From a virus: a stretch of 37,217 nucleotides of DNA. The notes under the pieces are model-generated. The model ran no database searches. It worked only from the letters and a program-made list of their open reading frames with translations, and was not told where the DNA came from. Positions 16,401 to 23,827 of the stretch are shown here, in pieces. The translations under genes were made by a program, and so were the position numbers. The stretch covers positions 1-37,217 of the IMG/VR virus record IMGVR_UViG_3300000230_000317; one strand, given 5' to 3'. Position 1 is the stretch's first letter. The number at the start of each line of letters is the position of its first letter.

Positions 16401-17584
16401 CAAATATACCAAATTGGGTATACCCCTTCACACCATTTATATTAAACATAGAAACGCCTGTTCCTATGTCTATTAATAACAATTGCTATTCAACATATCC
16501 ATATTTTGTAGATAGCGTCGAAGATGATTATGTATCCACTATATTAGAATTTGATGAAACCAAAAGTTTTAAAACATTAATATATAGATTTTCAGGACCT
16601 TATGAACCCATATTTAAAAATATTAATATATTCAAAGGCGGTTCTTTTTGTTATAATAATCAAACAAAACAAGAAGAAACCCTAACTGGTTCTACTTTAT
16701 CGAATTCTTCTACTTCTTTTAATATACCAGATCCTACAATTAATTTTGATTGGATTAATGTTCTAAATATTTGTGACACTTCAGATAAATATGTTGAAGT
16801 TAACGCGCCATCAACTGTTAGATATGATGTTAACAATGAAGCAGAAACCAAGTATTTAAGTATCAGGGGATTTGATTTTTCAAATATTCCATCTAATGCA
16901 ACCATAAATGGCATAACAATGACAATGGTCAGAAAATCTTTTGTGAACGATGATAACAATTATGTAAGAGAACATAAAGTTTTTTTAGCTAAAAATTGTT
17001 ATGAATCCAATCCTGATTTTTTCTCTAAAAATATGGCTCAAATTACAGCTGACTACACATTCGATCAAACTAAATGGTCAACTGAATTAACTGCGGTACC
17101 TTATGGCAGTGATACTGATACTTGGGGAGATATTTCATCCTCGCCCAATGGATGGTCAGGTTCAACATTATTAGGAAGTGATTTGTCCAATCCTTTATTT
17201 GGTGTTATTATTAAAGTAATTGTTAAAAATTTAAAAAATGGAAATGTTATATTACCACAAATTAAATGTGTTAATATTAAAGTTAAATACACATATACTG
17301 GAATAACATATACCCACGATAGTTCTGCTGCATATTTTGATCACAACTATAAATTTGATACAAATCTAACAAATTTCGGAAAAATAGATGAATTAATATA
17401 TTCAAAAGTAAATGAGAACATTGATGTTTTAAGATATTCACCTGAAAAATATCATATTTATCCAACAATAGATAATTATGGTTATGCTTATTCTGATAGA
17501 TTTATATTTAAATCATCATGGGATAAAGAATTTTTTATAAAAACAGAATCTACTTTAAAAGAATCATCGGGAATAAACGAATAG
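13493..17584 (+). CDS. Giant virion (tail/baseplate or fibre) protein, 1363 aa
   Basis: Starts MINKSFHLLRTNPLLTTNFK at ATG 13493, 17 bp after the previous virion gene. Aromatic- and Asn/Asp-rich throughout, as in large phage adhesins. The opening LLRTNPxLTTNxKxVV and following NLYLES pattern is, from memory, typical of very large structural proteins of Bacteroidetes phages. A discrete beta-sandwich-like domain lies at about residues 1085-1270: YLSIRGFDFSNIPSNATINGI, later DTWGD, and FGVIIKVIV near the end. That GFxFxIPxxATIxGI ... WG ... FGV pattern recurs in phage and bacterial surface proteins. The stop codon lies inside the bidirectional terminator at 17571-17606. Receptor-binding or baseplate function is possible but not shown. 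Confidence 0.8.
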   Translation: MINKSFHLLRTNPLLTTNFKVVVTSDYNLYLESFNTNNELSNVKFKHFKMQKTDFLENKIPYFYKNLPIELAFDVKYDNDNNVAQTDYNKQFDTTYFTGAGYVEDQWYEEEFDYFAPLYIRKDNLPTGFIILRVDNPSSYNSNINNNYELNSVTANNFHEIIDSWKCVKYFDMKYESNLGEWLYNNYANNDRFPKSAFDYHAERAEFSNWYGIDYSTGVYTNKPLFMDDRNEIETPHFKWEKYITEGYKRSGLIYPYILNLKFLFDDTPATPSSLRKYSMNRYYGFYLENLEYVGSITSYRTPELIDTYLVNNIIVSGNTGMTDDNYCKLDYYGIPSLSPFKEKWDDTKEYYVFVDNTTVFDRIKTISGFYQVQRHEQNGQWIYKIISDDILDEYWNTGNTYIKTVDINYNNNYNILSGFTNDFFIDKYVDCEQNNKFMYGDLYLINIDNKYHVIKYSSGSTLQNELTINPITGDFDDYKYYIQTDYAINLNQEYLEYWILGKNSEYYNNIPVKTAGSPPLTFPIYRVKFSDIKDFDFDRVDTQYSDFDYEKTEYINTDEEKLFAYDWNDESLPPDKRIGKSGYSGQFEISSISSEYIADDELYEVFDKSQQSSSNLNTGEDKIYELNDIWRKNQSIVKWGFMGSISHSDYPYKLNNNYEVGGPYNRTCDPFYTIPDAVSKNMDYFYRLGNFYNSTNPVSTQNVYYKNQTTNIQWDFITGSGTDGTGFDIEAYFGGKDGKIMFDYFTFFFKNKMYYENNSEPNIRTYDKYSVFNNGDQNSPSITLFKGLKVKIKNVKNIYTNEDNKITKILYGDKTYNNYKLSIIFNENYNGANSGIINNNNYIDTNDNIINIILNEKFENILIIINAKITNTENDNDFLNDLNTFNEKDGLYYGLKKDGSILTGYNPNLFTAQNFINSLNDYTNGHGLTVKYYYIKEDGGVMYRGTSLLTNSDSTSPNFSPSSEYTPMTNIPNWVYPFTPFILNIETPVPMSINNNCYSTYPYFVDSVEDDYVSTILEFDETKSFKTLIYRFSGPYEPIFKNINIFKGGSFCYNNQTKQEETLTGSTLSNSSTSFNIPDPTINFDWINVLNICDTSDKYVEVNAPSTVRYDVNNEAETKYLSIRGFDFSNIPSNATINGITMTMVRKSFVNDDNNYVREHKVFLAKNCYESNPDFFSKNMAQITADYTFDQTKWSTELTAVPYGSDTDTWGDISSSPNGWSGSTLLGSDLSNPLFGVIIKVIVKNLKNGNVILPQIKCVNIKVKYTYTGITYTHDSSAAYFDHNYKFDTNLTNFGKIDELIYSKVNENIDVLRYSPEKYHIYPTIDNYGYAYSDRFIFKSSWDKEFFIKTESTLKESSGINE

Positions 17585-17606
17585 TTAAATTACTATTCGT
17601 TTATTC
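17571..17606. terminator. Bidirectional terminator between convergent genes
   Basis: A perfect 15-bp inverted repeat, 17571-17585 (GAATAAACGAATAGT) and 17592-17606 (ACTATTCGTTTATTC), with a 6-nt loop. It contains the TAG stop of the giant virion gene and the TAA stop of the convergent UvsY-like gene (17601-17603). T tracts are weak on both sides, but position and symmetry fit a shared terminator. Confidence 0.75.
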
Positions 17607-18062
17607 AATATCCGTTAATTGATATAATGATATTTTATTTTTTATAGCATAATTTAAATTATCAACATTTTTAAGAGTATCTCTTAAAAATTCGATATGA
17701 ACGTCAAGATTATCCTTTTTATTGTCTAGGGAAGCTATATCCCATTCTATTAATTTTGTTCTTTCAGATGAATTTGTAGCGTATGGCGCCATAGCACCAG
17801 CATAATATTCAAATCTTTGTTTTTTATACATTTTAATCTTAGGCATCAATTTAAATAATTGATAAGACATAGTTTTTATCTGTTCTGTTAATTGTTGCCT
17901 AATACTGATCACTTCAGCTTGTAATACAACAACATCTTTAACACTACAATTTAATTTTTTTGATAATTGTTCAATAGAACTGTTCCAAAAATCTTCACTA
18001 TCCTTAAGTTTATTTAATAATTTATCTATACCATCTTTACTTTCTTCTTCTATTTCAGCCAT
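17601..18062 (-). CDS. uvsY: UvsY-like recombination mediator
   Basis: 153 residues, helical throughout. The hallmark is KKQRFEYYAG (residues 80-89), matching the KxRxDYYSG block of T4 UvsY and its relatives. It is followed by a stretch ending in helices (WDIASLDNKKDNLDVHIEFL, then DTLKNVDNLNYAIKNKI) as in that family; T4 UvsY is 137 residues. UvsY loads the UvsX recombinase onto single-stranded DNA covered by the phage SSB. Context supports the call: uvsW is only about 840 bp away, and the two are close in T4. Start MAEIEEESKDG is preceded by A-rich sequence. No UvsX lies in the window. Confidence 0.75.
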   Translation of the reverse strand: MAEIEEESKDGIDKLLNKLKDSEDFWNSSIEQLSKKLNCSVKDVVVLQAEVISIRQQLTEQIKTMSYQLFKLMPKIKMYKKQRFEYYAGAMAPYATNSSERTKLIEWDIASLDNKKDNLDVHIEFLRDTLKNVDNLNYAIKNKISLYQLTDIE

Positions 18063-18102
18063 GCTTTTTTTATTTTTTTATATAATTTTTGACAGTTATT
18101 GT

Positions 18103-18846
18103 TTATATTTTTTTATATGATATAGTATAATAATAATCAAATTTATATTGTCTATAATCTTTAATTTGATTGAATATAATTTTAACCGTGTCTAAATTAT
18201 TTAAATAATCAGATGTTATAATATTAATATTTTTTATCCTGTTTGTTTCATTAAAAACACCTTTATTAAAATTGGGTCCTTTTAATACTTGTTTGGTATA
18301 GATTGTCGATTCGGTCGAAACATTAAAATATGACGCATAAAATGAAATGTCATAAATATTGTATCTATTTAATAAATTAATATCAATGTAATTATTAATA
18401 TAGGTATTAATATTTCTTTCTATTAAATCTTCACTTTTTATAGTCTTAAAAACACGACTTTCTTTTAATCTTAAAAATAAATATTCTCTTAATATGTTTT
18501 TAGCATTAATCATGAATATCCATTCAAAATTCTGATTTTTAGAATCCAATTTAGGATCATTTTGAGTATATATATCAATTGAATGATTTTCATATTTAAC
18601 ATCATCTAAACTTTTTAATATAATGCTTTCAGGTTGTAATATATTATTATCATAATTTTGAAAATGATCATTTTTTATATTAATTTTATCAACTACTTCA
18701 GAATATTGAATAGAAGTATTATTTACATATATAATATCTTCAATATCTATTAATTTACCACCAAAAAAACTTTTAACTTCAAGTGAAGATTTAACACCTT
18801 TAGTTTTAGAAGTATCGTACTTTCTTATCATTAAATTATTTTTCAT
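18103..18846 (-). CDS. Hypothetical protein, 247 aa
   Basis: I start it at ATG 18846 (MKNNLMIRKYDTSKTKG) rather than the in-frame codon 27 nt upstream, which would add a hydrophobic MFNFLIYII stretch lying in the TATATAT-rich divergent promoter region. The product is Ile/Asn/Tyr-rich and mostly beta or mixed. It has SFFGGKLIDIEDIIYVNN near residues 25-45 and no motif I know. It sits upstream of the UvsY-like gene (40 bp) on the same strand and is divergent from uvsW. A virion or recombination role cannot be decided. Confidence 0.7.
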   Translation of the reverse strand: MKNNLMIRKYDTSKTKGVKSSLEVKSFFGGKLIDIEDIIYVNNTSIQYSEVVDKINIKNDHFQNYDNNILQPESIILKSLDDVKYENHSIDIYTQNDPKLDSKNQNFEWIFMINAKNILREYLFLRLKESRVFKTIKSEDLIERNINTYINNYIDINLLNRYNIYDISFYASYFNVSTESTIYTKQVLKGPNFNKGVFNETNRIKNINIITSDYLNNLDTVKIIFNQIKDYRQYKFDYYYTISYKKI

Positions 18847-18900
18847 AATTATATATATTAAAAAATTAAACACTAAATTAAAAAATCAATATATATTTTT

Positions 18901-20460
18901 ATGAAATTTAAATTAAACGAAGATAATTCTAAATTAATATTATTAGAAGCCGATAAAGATGAATATTCTCAACTTAAACTAAGTCTGAGTAAATATGTTA
19001 AAAATTATTTTTTCCAAGCTAAATATAAAATGACAAAATGGGATGGAAAAATTGAATTTTTAAACATTAATGAAATAAATTTCGGCCTATGGCACGAAGT
19101 GTATAAAGTTTGTAAAGAATATAACATGCCATTTGAAATAGTCAATAAAGAACAATTTCCTATTGATAAATCTATTGATAAAAATACAGTTGAAAGTTTT
19201 ATTAACGATTTTTTAAAAGATCACAAAGATGAAAAAGACCCTACTAAAAGTTTTTCAGCACATAACCACCAAATCGAAGCCGTCTATAAAATTTTAAAAC
19301 ATAAATTCGGATTAATAGAAGTGGCTACATCAGGTGGAAAATCTTTAATATTTAGCCTTTTATCTTTTTATTATTTAAAAAATATAAACCCCGATGCTAA
19401 AATACTATTAATAGTCCCAGGCATCGGTTTAGTGACACAATTTTATAATGAAATACATAATTACAATAGAGGATTTCACGAAGAAAATAAAGCCCCATTA
19501 GACCTTAGAATCGATGAAATAATGAGCGATAAACCAAGAAAACATTTTGGAGGCGAACCTAATATTTATATCGGGGTTTTTAATAGTTTATTAAATTGGC
19601 CCCCTGAATTTTTCAAACAATTTGATATTGTCTCTGTAGATGAAGCACATATGATGAAAGCTAAATCATTAATAGAAATTATGAATAGAACATTCAGCAC
19701 ATCTAAAATACGATTTGGTATGAGTGGTTCTTATCCAGCTGATAGTTCTGCTGAATTATTCACAATAGAATCTTTAACAGGACCAAAATTAATTAATATT
19801 AAAGCCAAAGATTTAATGGAAAAAAATATAATATCTAAAGTAAAAATAAATGGATTAATATTAAATCATAACGATTTATCTTTTGCTGAAAATGTTTTTG
19901 TTATAAAAAAAGGTGGAAACGGTAAAAAGGCGTGGGAACTTGAAAAAAATTATTCCCAATTATCTTTGCCTAGAAAAGTTTTTTTAGGAAAATTAGTAAG
20001 CAAGTTTAAACAAAATTCTATATTATTATTCCAAAATATAACATATGGCACAGAGTTATATAATTACTTAAGAGATAATATACAAAATAAAGATTTTTAT
20101 TATATTGATGGCTTCACATCAAAAGATAAAAGGGAAATAATTAGAAAAGAATTAGAAAAAACTGACGGTAATGTTAAAATATTAGTGGGTTCATTCGGCA
20201 CGATGAGCACGGGTATAAATATAAAAGCTGTAGTTAATATGGTTTTATGCGATTCATTTCGTTCAGATAGAATAATAAAACAATCCATTGGTAGAGCACT
20301 CCGTCTTCATAAAGATAAAGAAAAAGCTATAATTTTTGATATAGTCGACCAATTCCACCCTAAATATAAAGGGACATTATATAATCACTTTCAAAGTAGG
20401 AAAAATGATATTTATATTCCGCAACAATATCCATATGAAGAAATGAAATTTAACATTTAA
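18901..20460 (+). CDS. uvsW: UvsW-type superfamily 2 DNA/RNA helicase
   Basis: 519 residues, close to T4 UvsW (about 500). An N-terminal DNA-binding region of about 110 residues (KWDGKIEFLN at 47-56) is followed by SF2 motifs: Q-like HNHQIEAV at 121-128, Walker A ATSGGKS at 142-148, IVPG (171-174), DEAH at 247-250, SGS (275-277), LLFQNITYGTELYNYL (375-390), VGSFGTMSTGIN (429-440) and QSIGRALRLH (461-470). UvsW unwinds branched recombination intermediates and R-loops and drives the switch from origin- to recombination-dependent replication in T4. ATG 18901 is preceded by TATATATTTTT. Divergent from the unknown and UvsY-like genes. Motifs are intact, so it should be active. Confidence 0.93.
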   Translation: MKFKLNEDNSKLILLEADKDEYSQLKLSLSKYVKNYFFQAKYKMTKWDGKIEFLNINEINFGLWHEVYKVCKEYNMPFEIVNKEQFPIDKSIDKNTVESFINDFLKDHKDEKDPTKSFSAHNHQIEAVYKILKHKFGLIEVATSGGKSLIFSLLSFYYLKNINPDAKILLIVPGIGLVTQFYNEIHNYNRGFHEENKAPLDLRIDEIMSDKPRKHFGGEPNIYIGVFNSLLNWPPEFFKQFDIVSVDEAHMMKAKSLIEIMNRTFSTSKIRFGMSGSYPADSSAELFTIESLTGPKLINIKAKDLMEKNIISKVKINGLILNHNDLSFAENVFVIKKGGNGKKAWELEKNYSQLSLPRKVFLGKLVSKFKQNSILLFQNITYGTELYNYLRDNIQNKDFYYIDGFTSKDKREIIRKELEKTDGNVKILVGSFGTMSTGINIKAVVNMVLCDSFRSDRIIKQSIGRALRLHKDKEKAIIFDIVDQFHPKYKGTLYNHFQSRKNDIYIPQQYPYEEMKFNI

Positions 20461-20479
20461 TTAATAATTAAATAATGTT
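20452..20479 (+). terminator. A/T hairpin over uvsW stop, possible weak terminator
   Basis: AACATT (20452-20457) pairs with AATGTT (20474-20479), and inner TAATTA/TAATTA segments pair with a small bulge. A T-rich stretch (GATTTTT) follows after 10 nt. It overlaps the uvsW stop codon. Low G+C makes this weak. Confidence 0.3.
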
Positions 20480-20517
20480 ATCTTAATTGATTTTTAACAC
20501 TTTTTATGTATTTTTAT

Positions 20518-20527
20518 TATATATAAA
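20518..20527 (+). promoter_or_regulatory. TATATATAAA box
   Basis: TATATATAAA ending 13 nt before the ATG at 20541, followed by an A tract. Same type as the boxes at 9992 and 29401. Promoter function inferred. Confidence 0.3.
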
Positions 20528-20540
20528 CTAAAAAAAAATT

Positions 20541-20831
20541 ATGAAATATTTATTTATCGTTTTAATGTTAAATTTATTTACAGTTGAACAACCTGTTAAA
20601 AACGAAATGACACAAAAAAAATCCACAATAACTATTGTAGATTTAAAATCAAATGAAAAACTCAGTGGGGTGTATAACATCTATTCAAAAGAATATTCCG
20701 ATTTAGACGGTAATATGATTCTAACAAACAATGATTCGGTTTTTTTAAAATTCATTTCATATAAAGAAATTAAATTTAAAGTAACTGGCGATACTACAAT
20801 CAAAATGAACGCTATTAATCACGAAGATTAA
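20541..20831 (+). CDS. Small secreted protein with carboxypeptidase-regulatory-like fold
   Basis: 96 residues. The N-terminus MKYLFIVLMLNLFTVEQP is a short hydrophobic signal-peptide-like segment without a lipobox Cys. The rest (TITIVDLKSNEKLSGVYN, YSDLDGNMIL, VFLKFISYKEIKFKV) follows the small beta-sandwich CarboxypepD_reg-like pattern: V-D-x-x-(T/S)-x-x-x-L-x-G-V, D-x-D-G, then I-S-Y. That fold is very common in Bacteroidetes surface proteins, so acquisition from a host is plausible. It would act in the periplasm or envelope. Its last codons and stop lie inside the bidirectional terminator at 20806-20840. Confidence 0.7.
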   Translation: MKYLFIVLMLNLFTVEQPVKNEMTQKKSTITIVDLKSNEKLSGVYNIYSKEYSDLDGNMILTNNDSVFLKFISYKEIKFKVTGDTTIKMNAINHED

Positions 20832-20840
20832 TAGCGTTCA
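20806..20840. terminator. Bidirectional terminator, 15-bp perfect stem
   Basis: TGAACGCTATTAATC (20806-20820), loop ACGAA, GATTAATAGCGTTCA (20826-20840), then TTATTTT. It includes the stop codon of 20541-20831 and ends 6 bp from the stop of the convergent phosphoesterase gene. The reverse strand also has T-rich sequence after the stem. Confidence 0.85.
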
Positions 20841-20845
20841 TTATT

Positions 20846-21532
20846 TTAAACAAATGTCAGTTCATTAGTATTAATGTCCCATTCCACAGTCAAAGGCTTA
20901 TTAGCGTAAAAATAATCTTCATTAAAGTTAGCTGCATTTATATAATGAGTAAAATTATCATAAGCATAACCATAACCATCATGAATATGACCAAAGGCGT
21001 GAATCTTAGGTTTAACAGTTTTAAGCCTTTTAGCTAAAAGTTCACAACCCAATTTACCTACATATGTTAAAGTATCTAAACGACCATATGGGGGTCCGTG
21101 TGTGATTAAAATATCAGTATCAGTTGGAATTTTCATCCAAACATCATTTAACAGTTCACCATTTTTTGGCAAATTAAATGCCCAATTATTAAACTCAGGC
21201 TGCCAAGGTGTCCCATATATTTTAACGGGGTTACCATAAATGTCATTTACAATGACAAAATTATCTTGAAGATAAGTTATAGTTTCAAATTCATTCTTGA
21301 TAACTTCCACTATACCAGGGTTATCCTGGAAAGCGAAATCATGATTACCTGCTATAAATATTTTATTATCATAAAACCTCAATTGGTTATACCAATCGCA
21401 GAATTCAAGAACTTCATGGTTTTCACCCCTTCCAGTCATGTCACCCGAACAAATGATTAAATCACCTCCAGGTAAATCTTTTCCGATTTTTTTATATGCG
21501 TTATGCATATCCGAAATAAATGTAATTTTCAT
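20846..21532 (-). CDS. Calcineurin-like metallophosphoesterase
   Basis: 228 residues with the full dinuclear-metal signature: ISDMH (D8, H10), CSGDMTG (D31), AGNHD (residues 61-65), LITHGPP (H145) and GHIHDG (H182, H184). Length and layout resemble the single-domain MPPED-type branch rather than the large nucleotidases. Likely a phosphodiesterase or phosphatase in the cytoplasm; the substrate cannot be read from sequence. Roles proposed for phage relatives include nucleotide or RNA 2',3'-phosphate chemistry (unproven here). A TAAATTTG element (minus strand, 21537-21544) ends 4 nt from the ATG, so the transcript might be nearly leaderless. Convergent with the secreted-protein gene. Confidence 0.9.
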   Translation of the reverse strand: MKITFISDMHNAYKKIGKDLPGGDLIICSGDMTGRGENHEVLEFCDWYNQLRFYDNKIFIAGNHDFAFQDNPGIVEVIKNEFETITYLQDNFVIVNDIYGNPVKIYGTPWQPEFNNWAFNLPKNGELLNDVWMKIPTDTDILITHGPPYGRLDTLTYVGKLGCELLAKRLKTVKPKIHAFGHIHDGYGYAYDNFTHYINAANFNEDYFYANKPLTVEWDINTNELTFV

Positions 21533-21536
21533 AGTA

Positions 21537-21544
21537 CAAATTTA
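21537..21544 (-). promoter_or_regulatory. TAnnTTTG element 4 nt before the phosphoesterase start
   Basis: The minus strand reads CGTAAATTTGTACTATG. TAAATTTG fits the Bacteroidetes -7 consensus, and a start site about 6 nt downstream would fall on or next to the AUG. The -33 box is not evident. Confidence 0.35.
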
Positions 21545-21593
21545 CGATTTTTTTTATAATTAAAAAAATTAATTTTAATTGGCTATATATTGT

Positions 21594-21605
21594 TATATAT
21601 ATAAG
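21594..21605 (+). promoter_or_regulatory. TATATATATAAG box
   Basis: TATATATATAAG lies 4 nt before ATG 21609, closer than usual for a -10 element. It may mark a very short leader or be chance in A+T-rich DNA. Confidence 0.2.
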
Positions 21606-21608
21606 AAC

Positions 21609-21914
21609 ATGTCTTATATATATTTAATGGAATCCATAAGAGATTATGATGTTATTTATAAAATAGGTTATTCTTCAAAACCAACACAAAGGTTAAAAAC
21701 TATACAAACTGGCAATGATGGTGATGTTAAAATATTAGAAACCTTTGAAACAAAGCATGGTAGAAAATTAGAAACTTCTATGCATAATTTTTTTTCACAT
21801 AAACGTAAAAATAAAGAATGGTTCAATTTAGATTTGAATGATATTATACAATTTATACCGATGTGTAAACAAATAGAAAACAATTTAGATTATCTTAATA
21901 ATTTTAAATATTAA
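21609..21914 (+). CDS. T5orf172/MUG113-type GIY-YIG-superfamily protein
   Basis: ATG 21609 (MSYIYLMESIRDYD) is preferred to the TTG at 21579, because it places the domain at the start, with TATATATATAAG just upstream. 101 residues: YIYLMES (the GIY-equivalent strand), YKIGYSSKPTQRLKTIQTGN (the YIG-equivalent plus catalytic Arg region), ILETFETKHGRKLETSMHNFF with the helix bearing a conserved Glu, and KEWFNL. This is the compact T5orf172 domain found in phage and eukaryotic proteins with a GIY-YIG nuclease fold. Nuclease activity is inferred. It ends 3 bp from the convergent stop at 21917. Confidence 0.85.
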   Translation: MSYIYLMESIRDYDVIYKIGYSSKPTQRLKTIQTGNDGDVKILETFETKHGRKLETSMHNFFSHKRKNKEWFNLDLNDIIQFIPMCKQIENNLDYLNNFKY

Positions 21915-21916
21915 CA

Positions 21917-22525
21917 TCAAACCGCAGAAATTGAAGATTTGGTCAGATTAATGGTTTTTTTCAAATCATCATTACTCATAATCATTTTAAAATAATCATC
22001 TTTATTCTGAACATTTTGTAAAGACCAATCGTTACCAGCATTAGAAGTTCTATAAATATAATTTTTATCACCTTTTTTTATTTCTATAGTTTTGCTAGAT
22101 AATTTATCATAAAAATTTCTTATATTATCATTAACTTCATACATTTTGATAGTATTCCATTTTTTAGATTCTTCGTTTTTTGTCTGTATTATTAAATATT
22201 CAGGTATAGGGTCAAGTTCAGATTCTTCTTTTTTAAAAATTAGAAAAAATTTAATATTAATAGAATCGTCTAAAAATGTTTCAATGTCTTTAGAATATTC
22301 TATATTATTTTTTTTAAGACCTTTTTTGTTTAAATTTTTTAAAAAAATTGGGTCATTATACAAAACATCAATATTATTAAAATCGTTTAGATTTACATCA
22401 AGGACATCACCCATTAAAATCTGTTCAGCGTCAATTGATTTTAATAAAACATCTGTTGTTACAGAATTTTCATTTATTTTAAAAAATTCTTTTTTTAGAA
22501 ATTGTGAAAAGTTTTTTATAACCAT
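21917..22525 (-). CDS. Hypothetical protein with capsid-targeting-like leader, 202 aa
   Basis: Starts MVIKNFSQFLKKEFFKINENS. KNFSQFL followed by INE at residues 17-19 resembles the T4 internal-protein leader and those of the LRR array, with a somewhat longer spacing. The body is mixed alpha/beta (FLIFKKEESELDPIPEYLIIQ; KWNTIKMYEVND) and ends in a Ser/Ala-rich tail. No catalytic motif is recognised. Four bp separate it from the stop of the upstream gene 22530-23405, so it closes a minus-strand unit. A possible internal head protein, by inference from the leader only. Confidence 0.7.
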   Translation of the reverse strand: MVIKNFSQFLKKEFFKINENSVTTDVLLKSIDAEQILMGDVLDVNLNDFNNIDVLYNDPIFLKNLNKKGLKKNNIEYSKDIETFLDDSINIKFFLIFKKEESELDPIPEYLIIQTKNEESKKWNTIKMYEVNDNIRNFYDKLSSKTIEIKKGDKNYIYRTSNAGNDWSLQNVQNKDDYFKMIMSNDDLKKTINLTKSSISAV

Positions 22526-22529
22526 AATA

Positions 22530-23405
22530 TTATTTTTCTAATTTTAAATAAACTAATTTTATTAATTTTTGAATTGTTACACCACCTGTTATTGTTTTTA
22601 TTCTTTCACCATTAACGTAAGCTGATTTTCCATCTTTTTGTCTATGATAATGTATTTTTAAAGCAGGCGGATCTTTATCATCATCTAAATCAAATCTTAA
22701 ATATGAATTAGGCGGTTCTTTTAAAAATAAAATGGCCCTTAACCATTTATCATGGGTTTGAAAAGGTTGCTTCCATGTTATTTTCCCATCTTTGGTGTCT
22801 TTAAACAATCGTATTAATATATCAAAATCTGATTTTTCACTTTTATCATTTACTGGTGTATAATTAACATCAGTTTTTTGATTAAATTCTCTTTTTTCAA
22901 ATTCTTCTTCTAAAATAAAATCATCTTCAGGTTCAGCTAAAATAGTACTACTAACAACAATTTCAACGAGACCTCTATTTTCATTATAATCATGTACAAT
23001 ATAAGGCTTATTTTTTTTAATATAATAATTAACACCTTTATCATTTCCTAAATAATATACAACATCACCCTTCTTAAATTTTGCAATTTTTTTTATATAT
23101 TTACTATCATAATTAGGTAAATTAGAATTCGGATATTTAACGACTTTATATTTATCAAAATATTCTTTTTCGCTTATGAAATTTTTTAATATGTCTACTT
23201 CATTAATAACATTATAATTATAACCATCAGAAAAAAACATACCGTTAGGTTTTTTTATCCTATACATCGTTATACCCTTTTCCGATTTAGCCATATAAAT
23301 CAACACATACGCAAAATGGTGTTCATATAAATCTCTGCTTGCGCCATTATAATAAACAATAGTAGTATCATTAAATTTAGCGTTTTTTAAATCTTCTAAT
23401 TTCAT
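22530..23405 (-). CDS. Hypothetical protein with SH3/KOW-like middle and paralogous C-terminal domain
   Basis: 291 residues. The middle (about 105-160: IAKFKKGDVVYYLGNDKGVNY, then PYIVHDYNENRGLVEI) looks like a small SH3- or KOW-type barrel. The C-terminal part (about 193-290: DILIRLFKDTKDGKITW, LRAILFLKE, SYLRFDL) matches the next gene upstream (IIERLIRDTSNNKIHW, ARTLTLSK, VFLKFEI), so the two proteins share a domain. That domain pattern, LIxxTxxxKIxW, also occurs in small bacterial proteins of unknown function (from memory). The start is preceded by TATATAAAATAT and lies 12 bp after the upstream stop. Confidence 0.7.
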   Translation of the reverse strand: MKLEDLKNAKFNDTTIVYYNGASRDLYEHHFAYVLIYMAKSEKGITMYRIKKPNGMFFSDGYNYNVINEVDILKNFISEKEYFDKYKVVKYPNSNLPNYDSKYIKKIAKFKKGDVVYYLGNDKGVNYYIKKNKPYIVHDYNENRGLVEIVVSSTILAEPEDDFILEEEFEKREFNQKTDVNYTPVNDKSEKSDFDILIRLFKDTKDGKITWKQPFQTHDKWLRAILFLKEPPNSYLRFDLDDDKDPPALKIHYHRQKDGKSAYVNGERIKTITGGVTIQKLIKLVYLKLEK

Positions 23406-23417
23406 ATATTTTATATA

Positions 23418-23786
23418 TTATTTTACCTTTAAATTTTTTAAAACTAAATTAGTCAATTCACTAAGTTCATGTTGATATTCTGTTATTTTTCGACATTCAA
23501 TTTCTTTATTACTATTTTTTTTCATTAAAATATTCAACTGTAACACTTCACCATAATAAACTTCAGAAAATTCAACTGCGAAGTTATCATCAGTATCATC
23601 AATTGTAGATATTTCAAATTTTAAAAAAACTTTTGTTTTTTGATCTTTTGATAATGTTAAAGTTCTAGCATAAAATACGTTTTCAAAACTATCTTCATAC
23701 CAATGAATCTTATTATTAGAAGTGTCTCTAATCAATCTTTCTATTATTTGAATGTCAGTCTTTTTAATTCTATCTAAGTCTCCCAT
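23418..23786 (-). CDS. Hypothetical small protein sharing a domain with 22530-23405
   Basis: 122 residues, essentially one domain: IQIIERLIRDTSNNKIHWYE, then ARTLTLSKDQKTKVFLKFEI and NFAVEFSEVYYGEVLQLNIL, ending in a helix (YQHELSELTNLVLKNL). The pattern repeats at the C-terminus of the next gene downstream, suggesting duplication followed by fusion. The ATG is preceded on the minus strand by TATATATAAATAAAAC, which contains the T4 late core TATAAATA (23809-23816). Function unknown. Confidence 0.7.
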   Translation of the reverse strand: MGDLDRIKKTDIQIIERLIRDTSNNKIHWYEDSFENVFYARTLTLSKDQKTKVFLKFEISTIDDTDDNFAVEFSEVYYGEVLQLNILMKKNSNKEIECRKITEYQHELSELTNLVLKNLKVK

Positions 23787-23808
23787 GTTTTTGTACTAAT
23801 TTTTGTTT

Positions 23809-23816
23809 TATTTATA
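23809..23816 (-). promoter_or_regulatory. T4-late-like promoter core TATAAATA
   Basis: The minus strand reads TATATATAAATAAAAC, with TATAAATA 22 nt before ATG 23786. TATAAATA is the known T4 late promoter -10 element. Here the recognising factor would be the phage sigma factor (inference). Confidence 0.4.
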
Positions 23817-23827
23817 TATAAAAATAA

